DNA of 40,164 bases, taken from positions 1 through 40,164 of the forward strand of contig CACZNH010000022.1 of the NCBI GenBank assembly GCA_902782465.1, written 5' to 3'. Positions 14,824 to 24,678 of the stretch are shown here, one piece after another. The stretch comes from an uncultured Bacteroidales bacterium. Its GTDB lineage: Bacteria; Bacteroidota; Bacteroidia; Bacteroidales; Muribaculaceae. Each line of letters opens with the position of its first letter. Positions within the stretch are counted from its first letter, which is position 1. Position numbers and translations under genes: made by a program. The notes beneath the pieces are model-generated. The model did no database searches. It was not told the DNA's origin and saw only the letters and a program-made list of their open reading frames with translations.

Positions 14824-16905
14824 TTACTCATCACCAGGCCAAATACCGTTCAAGAGGAAGTCAATCAGAGATGAGATGTCACCGATGCTGATTACACCAT
14901 CCAGGTCGCAGTCAGCAGACTCATTGGTAACGTCAGGATAAGATCCGTTCAGAACGAAGTCGATCAGAGCGGAGATGTCACCGATGGTTACAGCACCATC
15001 ATTGTCAACATCACCACGGATGTGCTCGGCAGTCTCGGTCTCGGTTACGGAGATGGGCATGATCTGAACAGCATTGTTGTAGTAGCTTACCATACCCTCA
15101 ACATCGTAGGTCTTGCCTTCCTCGATCTCAGGATAGGTGATGTCAAACTGGTTGTAGATAGCCATACCGTCGGCGGTGTAGAGATACTTGGCATCCTCAC
15201 CAGCGGTCAGGGTCAGGCCCTTCACGATAACGCGCTCGTTGATCGTCTCGGTGGTCAGGTCAGCCTCGGCATACTCGGTAGCCTCGATGGTTACCAGTTC
15301 AGCGTCGCTGGCGGTCACGTTCTTGGGATACTGATACTCTTTGATGGCACCACGGAACAGATAGAACTGAGCGGTCCAGCCGGGATTCAGGGTAGCACCC
15401 ACAGCCATGGTGTCAACCTCGCTGCCGTAGATCAGACCATAACCGGTCTCATCCTTAACCCACAGGTTGCTCTTGTTCTGGTAAACAACAACTACGTTGC
15501 CGTTGAAGATGAAATCGGTCTTGTTGGGCAGTGCGTTAGCCTCGCCGATGTTTTCAACCTCGGTGCGCTTGGTGTACACCTGCTCAACAACATTGCTGGT
15601 CTCACCATTGAGCTCGGCATAAGCCTTAACGGTAGCGGTCTCGGTCAGGGTGATAACACCATTGTACTCCTGATAGTCTGCACCATTGATGCTGTAGAGG
15701 ATGGTAGCACCCTCGGTCTCACAGGTGATGGTAATCTCCTGGGCACCGACGAAAATGCAGCCCGCGGGAGCGATCACGGGATCAGCAACCACGATAGTGG
15801 GAATCTCGTCGTCGAGCGTGACGATGATCTCGGTGCAGCGAACCTGAAGGTCACTAGCGGTGAAGGTGATGTCGCGGGTCAGACCTTCCCAGATGCCAGT
15901 CTCCTCGTTGAGACCAGCAGCCTCAGCGAAGCCGGTAGCGGGATTGGACTCGGTGGTAACGAACTCAATCTTGCGGATGTTGCCGGCGGTGGTGGTGAAC
16001 TGGATGGTGCGGCCCTTGTAGATGCGGTACTGGTATTCGATGCCAGTGGTGTCACCGTTCTCAATGGTGTAGTACTTGTAAACCGAACCGTAGAACTTCA
16101 TGGTCACACCGTCCTTGGTGATGGTCTGCCAATCTGCGGTACCGAAGTCGATCTCGGGAACGCGGTCGGTCTCGGGCAGGAAGTTGACGGTAGTGGTCTC
16201 CTCGGCAGGCTCAACCTTGGTGTAAGTAGCATAAACGAAGTCGGTCATCTGATCACTCCAGGTGGTGTAAGCAGCCAAGCTCTTGGTCTCGTTAATGGTG
16301 ATTTCACCGCTCTGGAGGAAGTAACGCTGGGTGGTGTAGTCCACCTCGCCATCAACAACGTCATAGACGTAGATGGAAGCGTTCTCGGTGGGACAGGAAA
16401 CGGTCACCGTGAGCTGGTCGTTGAAGGTGGTGCCGTCAACGGGGCTGAATACAGCATCGGCCAGCGTCACAACGGGAGCCTCACCATCGATAGTAACGAC
16501 GATCTGGGTTGCACGAACCTGCTGAGTCGCACTGAAGGCGATCTCGGTAGCGCTGCCGCTCCAGGTACCAATCTTACCCTCGTAGGAGTAGGTGCCGGTT
16601 TCAGTGCTCCAGCAACCAGGGCCGTACTTGGTCGTGTTGTTGGCGGTGCAGGTGAACTCGATACCCGTGATGTTGCCAACGGTTGACGAGATGGTCGTCG
16701 TTGAGCCAGCATAGAAACGATACTGAGTCGTGTTGAACGCTGCATCAGTGCAAGAGATGGTGACGCCGTCCTTAGAAACTACATCGGGAGTGCCATTGGA
16801 ATCGGTGGAGCCGTTGTCAGTACCGATGCTGAACGTCACGGTTGTAGCGGCCATTGCCGACAGGGTCAGCATAGCCAACGTGAGGAGAGAAAATAATTTC
16901 TTCAT
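14824..16905 (-). CDS. Large secreted protein with chitobiase-like repeats and dockerin-like tail
   Basis: A 693-residue secreted protein with a signal peptide (MKKLFSLLTLAMLTLSAMA). Two related beta modules lie at about 20-145 and 240-370 (each with VTFS or VNFLPE starts, a KDGVT segment and IVVTIDGE or IIVTLDDE ends). Two segments resemble the chitobiase C-terminal-like beta-sandwich (TEGATILYSING with YTKR, and CPTENASIYVYD). An OB-fold-like part follows (about 480-620, LWVKDETGYGLIY). The last 60 residues are a dockerin-like pair, GDVDNDGAVTIGDISALIDF and DCDLDGVISIGDISSLIDFL. No catalytic domain is recognised, so a binding or structural surface role is likely. It has its own promoter and terminator. 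Confidence 0.85.
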   Translation of the reverse strand: MKKLFSLLTLAMLTLSAMAATTVTFSIGTDNGSTDSNGTPDVVSKDGVTISCTDAAFNTTQYRFYAGSTTTISSTVGNITGIEFTCTANNTTKYGPGCWSTETGTYSYEGKIGTWSGSATEIAFSATQQVRATQIVVTIDGEAPVVTLADAVFSPVDGTTFNDQLTVTVSCPTENASIYVYDVVDGEVDYTTQRYFLQSGEITINETKSLAAYTTWSDQMTDFVYATYTKVEPAEETTTVNFLPETDRVPEIDFGTADWQTITKDGVTMKFYGSVYKYYTIENGDTTGIEYQYRIYKGRTIQFTTTAGNIRKIEFVTTESNPATGFAEAAGLNEETGIWEGLTRDITFTASDLQVRCTEIIVTLDDEIPTIVVADPVIAPAGCIFVGAQEITITCETEGATILYSINGADYQEYNGVITLTETATVKAYAELNGETSNVVEQVYTKRTEVENIGEANALPNKTDFIFNGNVVVVYQNKSNLWVKDETGYGLIYGSEVDTMAVGATLNPGWTAQFYLFRGAIKEYQYPKNVTASDAELVTIEATEYAEADLTTETINERVIVKGLTLTAGEDAKYLYTADGMAIYNQFDITYPEIEEGKTYDVEGMVSYYNNAVQIMPISVTETETAEHIRGDVDNDGAVTIGDISALIDFVLNGSYPDVTNESADCDLDGVISIGDISSLIDFLLNGIWPGDE

Positions 16906-16964
16906 AAAAGCTTGTAATGAATTAAGAAGTTAATGAAATATGTTAATAAACAAAAATTGTTCAT

Positions 16965-17034
16965 TTAAAGCGCTTTAAGTAAGCGAGGTCCATTTCACGC
17001 TGCAAAGGTAGTGATAAATATTATCTTGTGCAAT
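16965..17034 (-). promoter_or_regulatory. Promoter with downstream 14-bp palindrome
   Basis: Reverse strand: TACCTTTG (17003-17010) as -7 box and ATTG (17031-17034, one mismatch) as -33 box, 20 nt apart. The leader of about 90 nt contains the perfect palindrome TTAAAGCGCTTTAA (16965-16978), a candidate operator. Confidence 0.7.
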
Positions 17035-17047
17035 AGTTTTATCGCTT

Positions 17048-18829
17048 TTAATTGTTGAGCAACATGTCGATGAGATGGCTGATGTCGCCGATGGTTATTT
17101 TCTTGTCCTTGTCACAGTCGGCGTTGTACATCACCATGCCGCTGCTGTGATTGTTCAACAGATAGTCAATCAGCGCAGTCACGTCACCGATGCTTACAGA
17201 GCCGTTGCCATCCACGTCGCCATTAACCAGCTCATCAATGGGACGGAATTGCATGTCACCGAACCAGTTCCACACGTCGGTGCTCAAGTAGGTGTTAATG
17301 GCATCTCTGGGAACATATACTATGGCCCTTGCCCGTGTAGCTGGATCGAACGTTGAACCATCGATTTCGGGAGGTGTGGTCGCTTCACAGACGATGGTCG
17401 TGAGGTCATTCATGTTGTAGAATGCCATCCCCTTGATTTGTGTAACCGTTGCGGGAATAGTGATGCTGCTCATCTGATATTGCCAGTAGAACGCTGAGTA
17501 GCCAATTGCGGTGACGCTCTCGGGGATGAACGTTCTGGGGCATCCTGAGATGAGGGTGTTGGTTGCTGTCTCGATGATGGCGTTGCAGCCCTCACGTGAG
17601 TCATAGGTGGTGTTGCCGCTGGCAACTTCCATGCTGGCAAGTTTATCGCAGCCGGCAAAGGCGGCCTCGCCGATGCTGGTTACCGATGCCGGAATTTCTA
17701 CACTTGGCAGGTTGGAGCAGTAGCTAAAAGCGTAATTGCCTATGGATTGGATGTTATTGTTCAGTTGAATACTGGTTAACCCGTTGCAGTAGGTAAAGGC
17801 ATAGGGGCCGATGTCGGTGACCGAAGTGGGAATCTTGGTGACATTGCATCCGGCAACGAGCTTATTGGTGGCCGTCTCGATGACAGCGTTGCAGTTGTTG
17901 CGGGAGTCAAAGGTGGTGTTGCCGCTGGCGACTTTGATGCTCGACAGGTTTTGGCAGTTGGCAAAGCACGAACCCCAGACGTGGGTTACCGATGCCGGAA
18001 TATTGATACCGACAAGCCCGTCTTGGTCTCTAAACAAATAGCTTGCGATGGCAACAGTACCCTCGCGCAGGGAAATGGTCGTGCCGCTGGGCATGGTCCC
18101 GATGTATCGATAGGCTATGTTGCCGGCATACATGAGGCCGTCGGGCTGATTGTCCAGCCATGGGGTGCCTTTAAAGGCATCAGAGTCGATATAGGTTACG
18201 GAACTGGGGATGGTGACGTCGGTGAGGCTGGTGCAGCCACTGAATACATACAGGTAGATGTCCGTCACCGTGTTGGGTATGACGATGCTCTCCAGCGATG
18301 TGCATCCCATGAAGAGCCCGGCACTCATGCCCAAGAGACCTTCAGACAGGTAAACGTGTTTCAGCCCCGTGCAGTTCTGGAACACCTGACCCGCAGTATA
18401 TGCTACCGAGCCGGGAATGGTGATTTCGGTCAGACCGGTACATTGAAGGAACGCAAAGGTGTCGATGTAGGTCACCGAGTTGGGAATGTTGACGTCGGTA
18501 AGGGCTCGGCTATTATAGAACGAGGCGTATCCGATATTTGTCACCGTGTTAGGGATATTCACGGCAACAAGGTCGGTGCAAGCCCTGAAAGCGGAACTAC
18601 CGATTTCGGTCACCCTGTAGGTCGTGCCGTTGTAGGTGACATTAGCCGGGATATTGATGCTTCCGCTGTAGGAGTTATAGTTGTTGTCCTTGTACGTCAC
18701 GCTCACGGTGCCGTCGCCCGTGATGTAGTAATAGATGGAGCCTACCTTGAAATCATAGGCCGATGCGTTGTGGGGCACAATCACTGCGATGAACAACAAT
18801 AATGCCGAGAAAAAAGTCGTCTTTTTCAT
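17048..18829 (-). CDS. BspA-like leucine-rich repeat surface protein with dockerin-like tail
   Basis: A 593-residue secreted protein: signal peptide (first 24 residues, ending NASA), then many LRR_5-type repeats of about 23 residues with the pattern IPxSVTxIGxxAFxxCxxL, as in Treponema/Tannerella BspA-like adhesins. Two inserts of the form SGNTT-DSR-CNA-IETATN interrupt the repeats at roughly 300-330 and 390-420. The end is a dockerin-like pair, GDVDGNGSVSIGDVTALIDY and DCDKDKKITIGDISHLIDML. BspA-type proteins bind host or bacterial surfaces. It starts 35 nt after kdtA and no separate promoter is evident, so it may be at the end of the surE-gltX-kdtA transcript. Confidence 0.9.
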   Translation of the reverse strand: MKKTTFFSALLLFIAVIVPHNASAYDFKVGSIYYYITGDGTVSVTYKDNNYNSYSGSINIPANVTYNGTTYRVTEIGSSAFRACTDLVAVNIPNTVTNIGYASFYNSRALTDVNIPNSVTYIDTFAFLQCTGLTEITIPGSVAYTAGQVFQNCTGLKHVYLSEGLLGMSAGLFMGCTSLESIVIPNTVTDIYLYVFSGCTSLTDVTIPSSVTYIDSDAFKGTPWLDNQPDGLMYAGNIAYRYIGTMPSGTTISLREGTVAIASYLFRDQDGLVGINIPASVTHVWGSCFANCQNLSSIKVASGNTTFDSRNNCNAVIETATNKLVAGCNVTKIPTSVTDIGPYAFTYCNGLTSIQLNNNIQSIGNYAFSYCSNLPSVEIPASVTSIGEAAFAGCDKLASMEVASGNTTYDSREGCNAIIETATNTLISGCPRTFIPESVTAIGYSAFYWQYQMSSITIPATVTQIKGMAFYNMNDLTTIVCEATTPPEIDGSTFDPATRARAIVYVPRDAINTYLSTDVWNWFGDMQFRPIDELVNGDVDGNGSVSIGDVTALIDYLLNNHSSGMVMYNADCDKDKKITIGDISHLIDMLLNN

Positions 18830-18864
18830 AATGATAATTTTTTTCGGGTTGATAAATGATTCTG

Positions 18865-20118
18865 TTATTGCGTCGGCTGTGCGGGATGCTCACCCATGAT
18901 GTCGTCATAGATGAGCTGCGTGCCGCCCAGGTGGGACTGGATGTACTCACCGGCAGCGCGGCCGCACTTGAGTCGCAAGGGTTCATTCTCGAGCAGGGGG
19001 TCCATCGCTGCCGAGAACGAGTCGGCATCGTGGATGCTCATGGCACCGTCCAGGGCTATTAGGTCGCTGGCCTCTTGGAACTTGTGGTGCTTGGGACCGA
19101 AGATGACGGGGATGCCATAGACGGCCGCCTCGTTGATGTTGTGGATACCGGCACCGAAGCCGCCGCCCACATAGGCTGCCTGCCCGTAACGGTACAGTGA
19201 CGACAACAAGCCGAAACTGTCGATAATCAGACAGTCAACACTCTTCAGGTTCTGTGGCGTCGCCTCGCTGTAGAAACGTGCGGGACGTGCGAGCTTGGAC
19301 ATGAGCACATGCAGGCGGTGACGGTCAAACTCGTGTGGCGCGATGATGAGTTTCATGTCGCGGTGGGCGTTGAAGTAGGGGATGACGATGTCCTCGTCAG
19401 GGGGCCAGGAACTGCCCATGACCAGAGTGAACTTGGCATCTTCGACAAACTTGGCCACCAGCGGGAACTCACGTGCGGCGGCCCGCACGTCGGCGACGCG
19501 GTCAAAGCGGGTATCGCCTGCCACCACCACGTTGTCGATGCCGATGCCGGCCAGCAGTTCACGCGATTGCTCGTTCTGGACATACAGGGTGTTGAAGCAC
19601 TTGAGCATCTTGCGGAACATGCCACCCCAGGGGCGGAAGAAAATCTGCCCGGGGCGGAAGATGGCCGAGATGATGTAGGTGGGGATGCCGCGGCGCTTGA
19701 GGGCGCTCAGGTAATTGCCCCAGAACTCGTATTTGACAAAAATTGCCATCGAGGGCTTGACGATGTCCAGGAACTGCTTCACGTTGTTGGGCAGGTCAAA
19801 GGGCAGATAGACCACGGTGTCCACCATGCTGAAGTTCTTGCGCACCTCATAGCCCGAAGGCGAGAAGAACGACAGCAGGATGCGTGCGTCAGGGTGCTCG
19901 CGCTTGATTCTTTCAATCAGGGGGCGGCCCTGCTCAAACTCGCCCAGCGACGATGCGTGAATCCAGATATAACCGCCAGCGGGGTCGAGTTTGCGCTGCA
20001 GGGTGCGGAAACACCGACGCTGCCCGCGCAGCATCAATTTGGCTTTGGGGTTGCGCACGGCTGCGATTCTCACAGCGTTGCGATAGGTGGCTATGCCCAG
20101 GTTGTAGAATGGATCCAT
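18865..20118 (-). CDS. kdtA: Kdo transferase (3-deoxy-D-manno-octulosonic acid transferase)
   Basis: A 417-residue GT30 glycosyltransferase of normal length that adds Kdo from CMP-Kdo to lipid IVA, at the inner face of the inner membrane. Seen: IWIHASSLGEFEQGRPLI with the acceptor-side Glu, LLSFFSPSGYE, VKYEFWGNYL, VAGDTRFDRV, MGSSWPPDE and the C-terminal YVGGGFGAGIHNINEAAVYG followed by PVIFGP. The N-terminal hydrophobic anchor is short here. The ATG at 20118 is directly preceded by a heptad tract. Also called waaA. Operon neighbours are an outer-membrane protein and gltX upstream. Confidence 0.95.
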   Translation of the reverse strand: MDPFYNLGIATYRNAVRIAAVRNPKAKLMLRGQRRCFRTLQRKLDPAGGYIWIHASSLGEFEQGRPLIERIKREHPDARILLSFFSPSGYEVRKNFSMVDTVVYLPFDLPNNVKQFLDIVKPSMAIFVKYEFWGNYLSALKRRGIPTYIISAIFRPGQIFFRPWGGMFRKMLKCFNTLYVQNEQSRELLAGIGIDNVVVAGDTRFDRVADVRAAAREFPLVAKFVEDAKFTLVMGSSWPPDEDIVIPYFNAHRDMKLIIAPHEFDRHRLHVLMSKLARPARFYSEATPQNLKSVDCLIIDSFGLLSSLYRYGQAAYVGGGFGAGIHNINEAAVYGIPVIFGPKHHKFQEASDLIALDGAMSIHDADSFSAAMDPLLENEPLRLKCGRAAGEYIQSHLGGTQLIYDDIMGEHPAQPTQ

Positions 20119-20153
20119 TTTAGTCCTTAGTCCTTAGTTTTTTTGTCCTTAGT
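20119..20153 (-). repeat. Heptad tract before the kdtA start codon
   Basis: On the reverse strand, ACT-based 7-mers (ACTAAGG, ACTAAGG, ACTAAAA) run straight into the kdtA ATG; one more unit lies at 20151-20153 after a run of A. The tract makes up the whole gap between the upstream stop codon (20149) and kdtA. Confidence 0.75.
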
Positions 20154-21237
20154 AGAGGGAGGTGAGGTGGCCTTTCTTGAGCCACTTGCGGTCGTGCCTG
20201 TTTTTCCACAGATGGTTGTCCATGTAGAAACGGCAGGTGAGCTGTTGCCAGAACCCGGTCGTCTTGTCGGTGGCATGGAGCATGACGGTGAGATTCAGGT
20301 CAACAAAGCGGTTGCTCACGATGTGGGCCGTGAGGTCGGTGCGGCTGTACACCTTGTTGTTGTAGTACGGGTCACCCAGGTTGAGCTGGCTCCCGTACAG
20401 GGGGTAAAGCGGGAAAAGGCGTTGGCCGGCATAGAACGTCTCGTCGAGCTGCAGCCAGTGCCAGCGGGCCGTGGCCGTAGCCAGGAAACCTGCCTGGTTG
20501 TGCCATCGCTCCTCACCGCGGTTGCGCTCCATTGTGATGATGGCTCCCGCGTCCACGCGCAGCGAGTCGAGTGCCGTGCGGTGCGAGAAATCCAGGCCCG
20601 CCATCGGGTTGATGAGCAGGTCGTCGTTGACATACTCTCCCACGGCATGGCTGATGGATTTGGCCAGGTGGCTGTATTGCAGGTGGCCACCCAACCTCAG
20701 GGGGGCGGCAACCAGCCAGTCGGTATTGAACAGGACGGTGAAGGCCTCGCGCTGGTGCTCGGTCTGCATCTGGCGCCAGTCCACCGCCACCTCGGCATAA
20801 CCGGCCGGCTTGATGAGCTGCGCCATGACGCCGCGCAGGTTGGGCTGCACATAGTTGAGCGAGTCGCTCCACATGTAGCGGGGTGCGCGCTGCACCATGA
20901 GTGAACGGGGCATCAGGCCAGCGGTGACGTGCCACCCGTCGGGGCGGTTATAGCGGTAATAGAGCGTGGGCAGCACCTTGTAACCGCTCAGGTCATCAAT
21001 CATGGGCTGGTACCACACGACACCGCCCTTGAGCTGGTGCTCGCCGTTGAACATCGATATGCCCAGTTCGGGCGCCAGACGGGTGAACATGAAGGTCTGG
21101 TCGGGCGTGTAGTCGTCGTTGCCGCCCTCGCGGTTGTTGACGACCATGCTCGCGTCAATGCTCCATTCCACCTCCTGGGCCACGGAGGGCACAGCGGTCA
21201 GCAGCAGGGTCAATATGGCATAAAGCCACTTACGCAT
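20149..21237 (-). CDS. Putative outer-membrane protein, function unknown
   Basis: A 362-residue protein with a signal peptide ([20 protein letters not shown], then QEVEW). The remainder is rich in alternating hydrophobic and aromatic strands (for example [36 protein letters not shown]) ending in [20 protein letters not shown] and HLTSLY, which suggests an outer-membrane beta-barrel. The family is not recognised. The ATG at 21237 overlaps gltX by 8 nt; a longer frame lies upstream inside gltX but lacks a signal at its own start. The position between gltX and kdtA hints at an envelope function. Confidence 0.78.
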   Translation of the reverse strand: MRKWLYAILTLLLTAVPSVAQEVEWSIDASMVVNNREGGNDDYTPDQTFMFTRLAPELGISMFNGEHQLKGGVVWYQPMIDDLSGYKVLPTLYYRYNRPDGWHVTAGLMPRSLMVQRAPRYMWSDSLNYVQPNLRGVMAQLIKPAGYAEVAVDWRQMQTEHQREAFTVLFNTDWLVAAPLRLGGHLQYSHLAKSISHAVGEYVNDDLLINPMAGLDFSHRTALDSLRVDAGAIITMERNRGEERWHNQAGFLATATARWHWLQLDETFYAGQRLFPLYPLYGSQLNLGDPYYNNKVYSRTDLTAHIVSNRFVDLNLTVMLHATDKTTGFWQQLTCRFYMDNHLWKNRHDRKWLKKGHLTSLY

Positions 21238-22771
21238 CCTGGGCAGGGGCTTGGATATTCTTGATGCCGGCATCGAGGCGGGCGAGGGTTTCCTCGCGGC
21301 CCAGCAGTCGGGTGATTTCAAACATGTGTGGGCCACGGCACTCGCCGACGACGGTCAGGCGGAAGGCGTTCATCACGTTGCCCTTGTGGTAGCCGTTGCT
21401 GTCAATCCAGTTCATGACCAGGTTCTCGGTGTCCTCGACATCGTCCATGTCGGCATTGTCGAGCAGGCCGGCAAGCTGGCGCATGAGTTCGGGCGTCTCG
21501 GGTTTCCAGCGCTTGCGGATGTCCTTCTCACTGTAGCTGGTGGGGCGCTGGAAGAAGAAATCGGCTTGATTCCACAGGTCGCTCACAAAGTTGGCGCGGC
21601 TCTTGACCAGCCCCACTGCGCTGGCGATGTACTCGTCGCTGTAGTCGGCCAGGTTCACGCCATGCTGCTCCAGCACGGGCTTGAACAGCTGAGCCAGCTC
21701 ATGGTCGTCTATATTCATCAGGTACTCGTGGTTGAACCACTTGCCCTTCTCAAAGTCAAACTTGGCACCCTTGCGGGAGCAGTGGTCGATGGAGAATTCC
21801 TTGATGAGCTCGTCCATCGAGAAAATCTCGCGGTCGTCACCGGGATTCCAGCCCAGCAGGGCCAGGAAGTTGACCACGGCCTGGGGCAGGTAGCCTGCCT
21901 CGCGGTAGCCGCTGGAGCGCTCACCGCTCTTGGGGTCGGTCCAGTCGAGGGGGAAGACGGGGAAGCCCAGACGGTCACCGTCACGCTTGCTCAGCTTGCC
22001 CTTGCCGTCGGGCTTGAGCAACAGGGGCAGGTGTACGAATGCGGGCATGGTGTCCTCCCAGCCGAAGGCCTGGTACAGCAGCACGTGCAGCGGGGCGCTG
22101 GGGAGCCATTCCTCGCCACGGATGACGTGTGACACCTCCATCAGGTGGTCATCCACGATATTGGCCAGGTGGTAGGTGGGCAGGTCGTCGGCGCTCTTGT
22201 AGAGGACCTTGTCGTCGAGAATCGACGAGTTGATGGTTACGTCGCCGCGCAGCAGGTCATGAACCACCACGTCCTGGTCGGGCTCAATGCGGAAGCGTAC
22301 CACCCATTTGGCGCCACTGTCCATCAGGGCCTTGACCTCGTCGGCAGGCAATGACAGCGAGTTGCGCATCATGCCGCGCGTGCGGGCATCATACTGGAAA
22401 TTCTTGATTTCCTGGCGCTTGGCTTCCAGTTCTTCGGGGGTGTCAAAGGCGTAGTAGGCCTTGCCTGCGTCGATGAGCTGCTGGGTGTACTTGCGGTACA
22501 GGTCACGGCGCTCGCTCTGCTTGTAAGGGCCGTAGTTGCCGCCCTCGCGCACACCCTCGTCGATGCCGATGCCCAGCCACTGCAGGGCCTCGTTGATGTA
22601 CTCCTCGGCACCGGGCACAAAGCGGGTGCTGTCGGTGTCCTCGATGCGCAGAATCATGTCACCGCCGTGCTGGCGGGCAAACAGGTAGTTATACAGTGCT
22701 GTGCGTACGCCGCCGATGTGCAGCGGGCCCGTGGGTGATGGCGCAAAGCGCACTCTTACTCGTCGTTCCAT
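21230..22771 (-). CDS. gltX: Glutamyl-tRNA synthetase
   Basis: A 513-residue class I aminoacyl-tRNA synthetase that charges tRNA-Glu. Seen: the HIGH motif in [20 protein letters not shown] (His at residue 18), the glutamate-binding start of the fold, [20 protein letters not shown] followed by VIRGEEWL, and the KMSKS motif as KLSKRDGD. The C-terminal anticodon-binding domain is present and complete. It is followed by the outer-membrane protein with an 8-nt overlap and preceded by surE 53 nt upstream. Confidence 0.97.
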   Translation of the reverse strand: MERRVRVRFAPSPTGPLHIGGVRTALYNYLFARQHGGDMILRIEDTDSTRFVPGAEEYINEALQWLGIGIDEGVREGGNYGPYKQSERRDLYRKYTQQLIDAGKAYYAFDTPEELEAKRQEIKNFQYDARTRGMMRNSLSLPADEVKALMDSGAKWVVRFRIEPDQDVVVHDLLRGDVTINSSILDDKVLYKSADDLPTYHLANIVDDHLMEVSHVIRGEEWLPSAPLHVLLYQAFGWEDTMPAFVHLPLLLKPDGKGKLSKRDGDRLGFPVFPLDWTDPKSGERSSGYREAGYLPQAVVNFLALLGWNPGDDREIFSMDELIKEFSIDHCSRKGAKFDFEKGKWFNHEYLMNIDDHELAQLFKPVLEQHGVNLADYSDEYIASAVGLVKSRANFVSDLWNQADFFFQRPTSYSEKDIRKRWKPETPELMRQLAGLLDNADMDDVEDTENLVMNWIDSNGYHKGNVMNAFRLTVVGECRGPHMFEITRLLGREETLARLDAGIKNIQAPAQDA

Positions 22772-22824
22772 ATTGATGTTTGTCTTTATATATTTATTAA
22801 TGTATGTTCAGTAAAAAATGGTTT

Positions 22825-23598
22825 TTAGAGCAGCAGGTCGGCAATCTGTTGCATCGAGGCATAGTCGGTCTGGTCAACATGAGTGGGTGTGACCGTCACA
22901 TAGCCTTGTTCCAGCCAGTAGTAGTCGGTGATGCCTCTGCCGTTGTCGGCCATTTCAAAGTCGCCTGTCAGCCAGTAATAGTCGCGGCCCGTGGGATGCA
23001 CACGGTGTTCCCACTCGTTAATCCATCGTCCCATATCGCCAATAGTGACCTTCATGCCATTGAACGGACCATTCATCTTGGGAATGTTGACGTTGAGGCA
23101 CACATCCTTGGGCAGCCCGCTTTGCAGCACCCGTTCGGTGATGTGCTTGACAACGGGCTCACAGACGCTGGTGTCGGCATTGGGGCCATAGTCACCAAAG
23201 GAGAACGCCACCGAGGGCACACCATGCAGTATGCCTTCAAACACACATGCCATTGTGCCGCTGTACAGCGTGTTCAGGCCATTGTTGTAGCCGTGGTTAA
23301 TGCCGGCAAGCACCAGGTCGGGCATGTGGTCGGCCATGAGTTGGCTCAAGGCCAGCTTGACGCAATCGGCAGGTGTTCCCGTGGCAAGATAGACCGTGTA
23401 ACCCGGCTCATCGACAATGCGTGTCGTGATGACGGGTTTCACAAACGTGATGGCACTCGACATCCCGCTCTGGTGAACAGCGGGAGCCACGACAAACACG
23501 TCACCGATGGTGCGTGCCACCTTGATGAGCGACTGGATGCCGTTGTAGTTGAAGCCGTCGTCGTTACTGATGAGGATGAGAGGTCGCTTGTTGTCCAT
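22825..23598 (-). CDS. surE: 5'/3'-nucleotidase SurE
   Basis: A 257-residue survival protein E phosphatase acting on nucleoside 5'- and 3'-monophosphates, using a divalent metal. Seen: ILISNDDGFNYNGIQSLI with the metal-binding Asp pair, VVAPAVHQSGMSSAIT, LATGTPADCVKLAL, LVLAGINHGYNNG and YSGTMACVFEGILHGVPSVA, all standard. The ATG at 23598 is about 30 nt below a good -7 box (23628-23635). It is the first gene of a run surE, gltX, outer-membrane protein, kdtA. Confidence 0.96.
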   Translation of the reverse strand: MDNKRPLILISNDDGFNYNGIQSLIKVARTIGDVFVVAPAVHQSGMSSAITFVKPVITTRIVDEPGYTVYLATGTPADCVKLALSQLMADHMPDLVLAGINHGYNNGLNTLYSGTMACVFEGILHGVPSVAFSFGDYGPNADTSVCEPVVKHITERVLQSGLPKDVCLNVNIPKMNGPFNGMKVTIGDMGRWINEWEHRVHPTGRDYYWLTGDFEMADNGRGITDYYWLEQGYVTVTPTHVDQTDYASMQQIADLLL

Positions 23599-23627
23599 AC
23601 GAATATTATCGTTGTTTTTTTAGACTG

Positions 23628-23750
23628 CAAAGATACTGAAAAATTCCGATTAAACGAGTACAATGAAAGCTAGTTTTCATTGTCGAGCATGAGGAATTTA
23701 TTCAACTCGAAGACAATAGCAAATTAATTTGCTGTTATTGCGACGCAGTC
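23628..23750 (-). promoter_or_regulatory. surE promoter with two-hairpin repeat variant
   Basis: Reverse strand: -7 box TATCTTTG (23628-23635); no good -33 box. Upstream lies a hairpin ACAATGAAA/TTTCATTGT (23660-23668 and 23675-23683), a perfect 16-nt palindrome AGCAAATTAATTTGCT (23718-23733) and the head GACTGCGTCGCA (23739-23750). The same layout precedes relA/spoT at 32757-32880. Confidence 0.7.
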
Positions 23751-23790
23751 TATCTTGCGTGAGTGTAGTGAGCGAAAGTTGCAACTTTTT

Positions 23791-23822
23791 TATGTAAATT
23801 TCGAAGAAAAAGAGTAACTTTG
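23791..23822 (+). promoter_or_regulatory. nagB promoter
   Basis: TATG (23791-23794, one mismatch to TTTG), 20 nt, then TAACTTTG (23815-23822). The leader would be about 30 nt. Confidence 0.72.
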
Positions 23823-23858
23823 CCATGTTAAATGTAAATCTAATCAAATACAAGAATT

Positions 23859-24650
23859 ATGAGACTTATCATTGAACCGGATTACGAGAGCGTATCGAAA
23901 TGGGCCGCACGTTTTGTGGCAGGGCGCATCAACGATGCCAATCCCACACCCGAGAAGCCTTTCAAGTTGGGTTGCCCCACGGGAAGTTCCCCACTGGGCA
24001 TGTATCGTGAACTCATCGCCATGAACAAGGCCGGCAAGGTGTCGTTCCAGAACGTGATTACGTTCAACATGGACGAGTACTGCAACCTGCCTGAAGAGCA
24101 CCCTGAGAGTTACCACTCGTTCATGTGGAACAATTTCTTCTCCCACATCGATATCAAGCCCGAGAACGTCAATATCCTGAACGGCAACGCCCCTGACCTG
24201 GTGAAGGAGTGCGCCGACTATGAGGCCCGCATCCAGGCGGCAGGCGGCATCGACCTGTTCATGGGCGGCGTGGGTCCTGACGGACACATCGCTTTTAATG
24301 AGCCAGGTTCATCGCTCACTTCCCGCACGCGCCAGAAGACGCTCACCCAGGACACCATTATTGCCAACAGCCGCTTCTTTGACGGTGACCTGAACAAGGT
24401 GCCCAAGACGGCCCTTACCGTGGGCGTCGGCACTGTGATGGATGCCCGCGAGGTGATGATTATCGTCAACGGCCATGCCAAGGCCCGCGCCTTGCAGCAG
24501 GCCATTGAGGGCGGCGTTTCACACATGTGCACGCTGAGTGCCCTGCAGATGCATCCCCATGCCGTCATCATCGCCGACGAGGCTGCCGTCGATGAGCTCA
24601 AGGTGAGCACCTACCGCTACTTCAAGGATATCGAGAAGGATAACCTGTAA
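23859..24650 (+). CDS. nagB: Glucosamine-6-phosphate deaminase
   Basis: A 263-residue enzyme of normal length that converts glucosamine 6-phosphate to fructose 6-phosphate and ammonia, feeding amino sugars into glycolysis. Seen: [16 protein letters not shown] (substrate phosphate loop), [10 protein letters not shown] with the catalytic Asp, [18 protein letters not shown] with the catalytic His, and [18 protein letters not shown]. It stands alone with its own promoter and a strong terminator, between divergent surE and a convergent lipoprotein gene. Confidence 0.96.
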   Translation: MRLIIEPDYESVSKWAARFVAGRINDANPTPEKPFKLGCPTGSSPLGMYRELIAMNKAGKVSFQNVITFNMDEYCNLPEEHPESYHSFMWNNFFSHIDIKPENVNILNGNAPDLVKECADYEARIQAAGGIDLFMGGVGPDGHIAFNEPGSSLTSRTRQKTLTQDTIIANSRFFDGDLNKVPKTALTVGVGTVMDAREVMIIVNGHAKARALQQAIEGGVSHMCTLSALQMHPHAVIIADEAAVDELKVSTYRYFKDIEKDNL

Positions 24651-24678
24651 ACCTGCAGGCTCTGTCGTCCATAAACAG

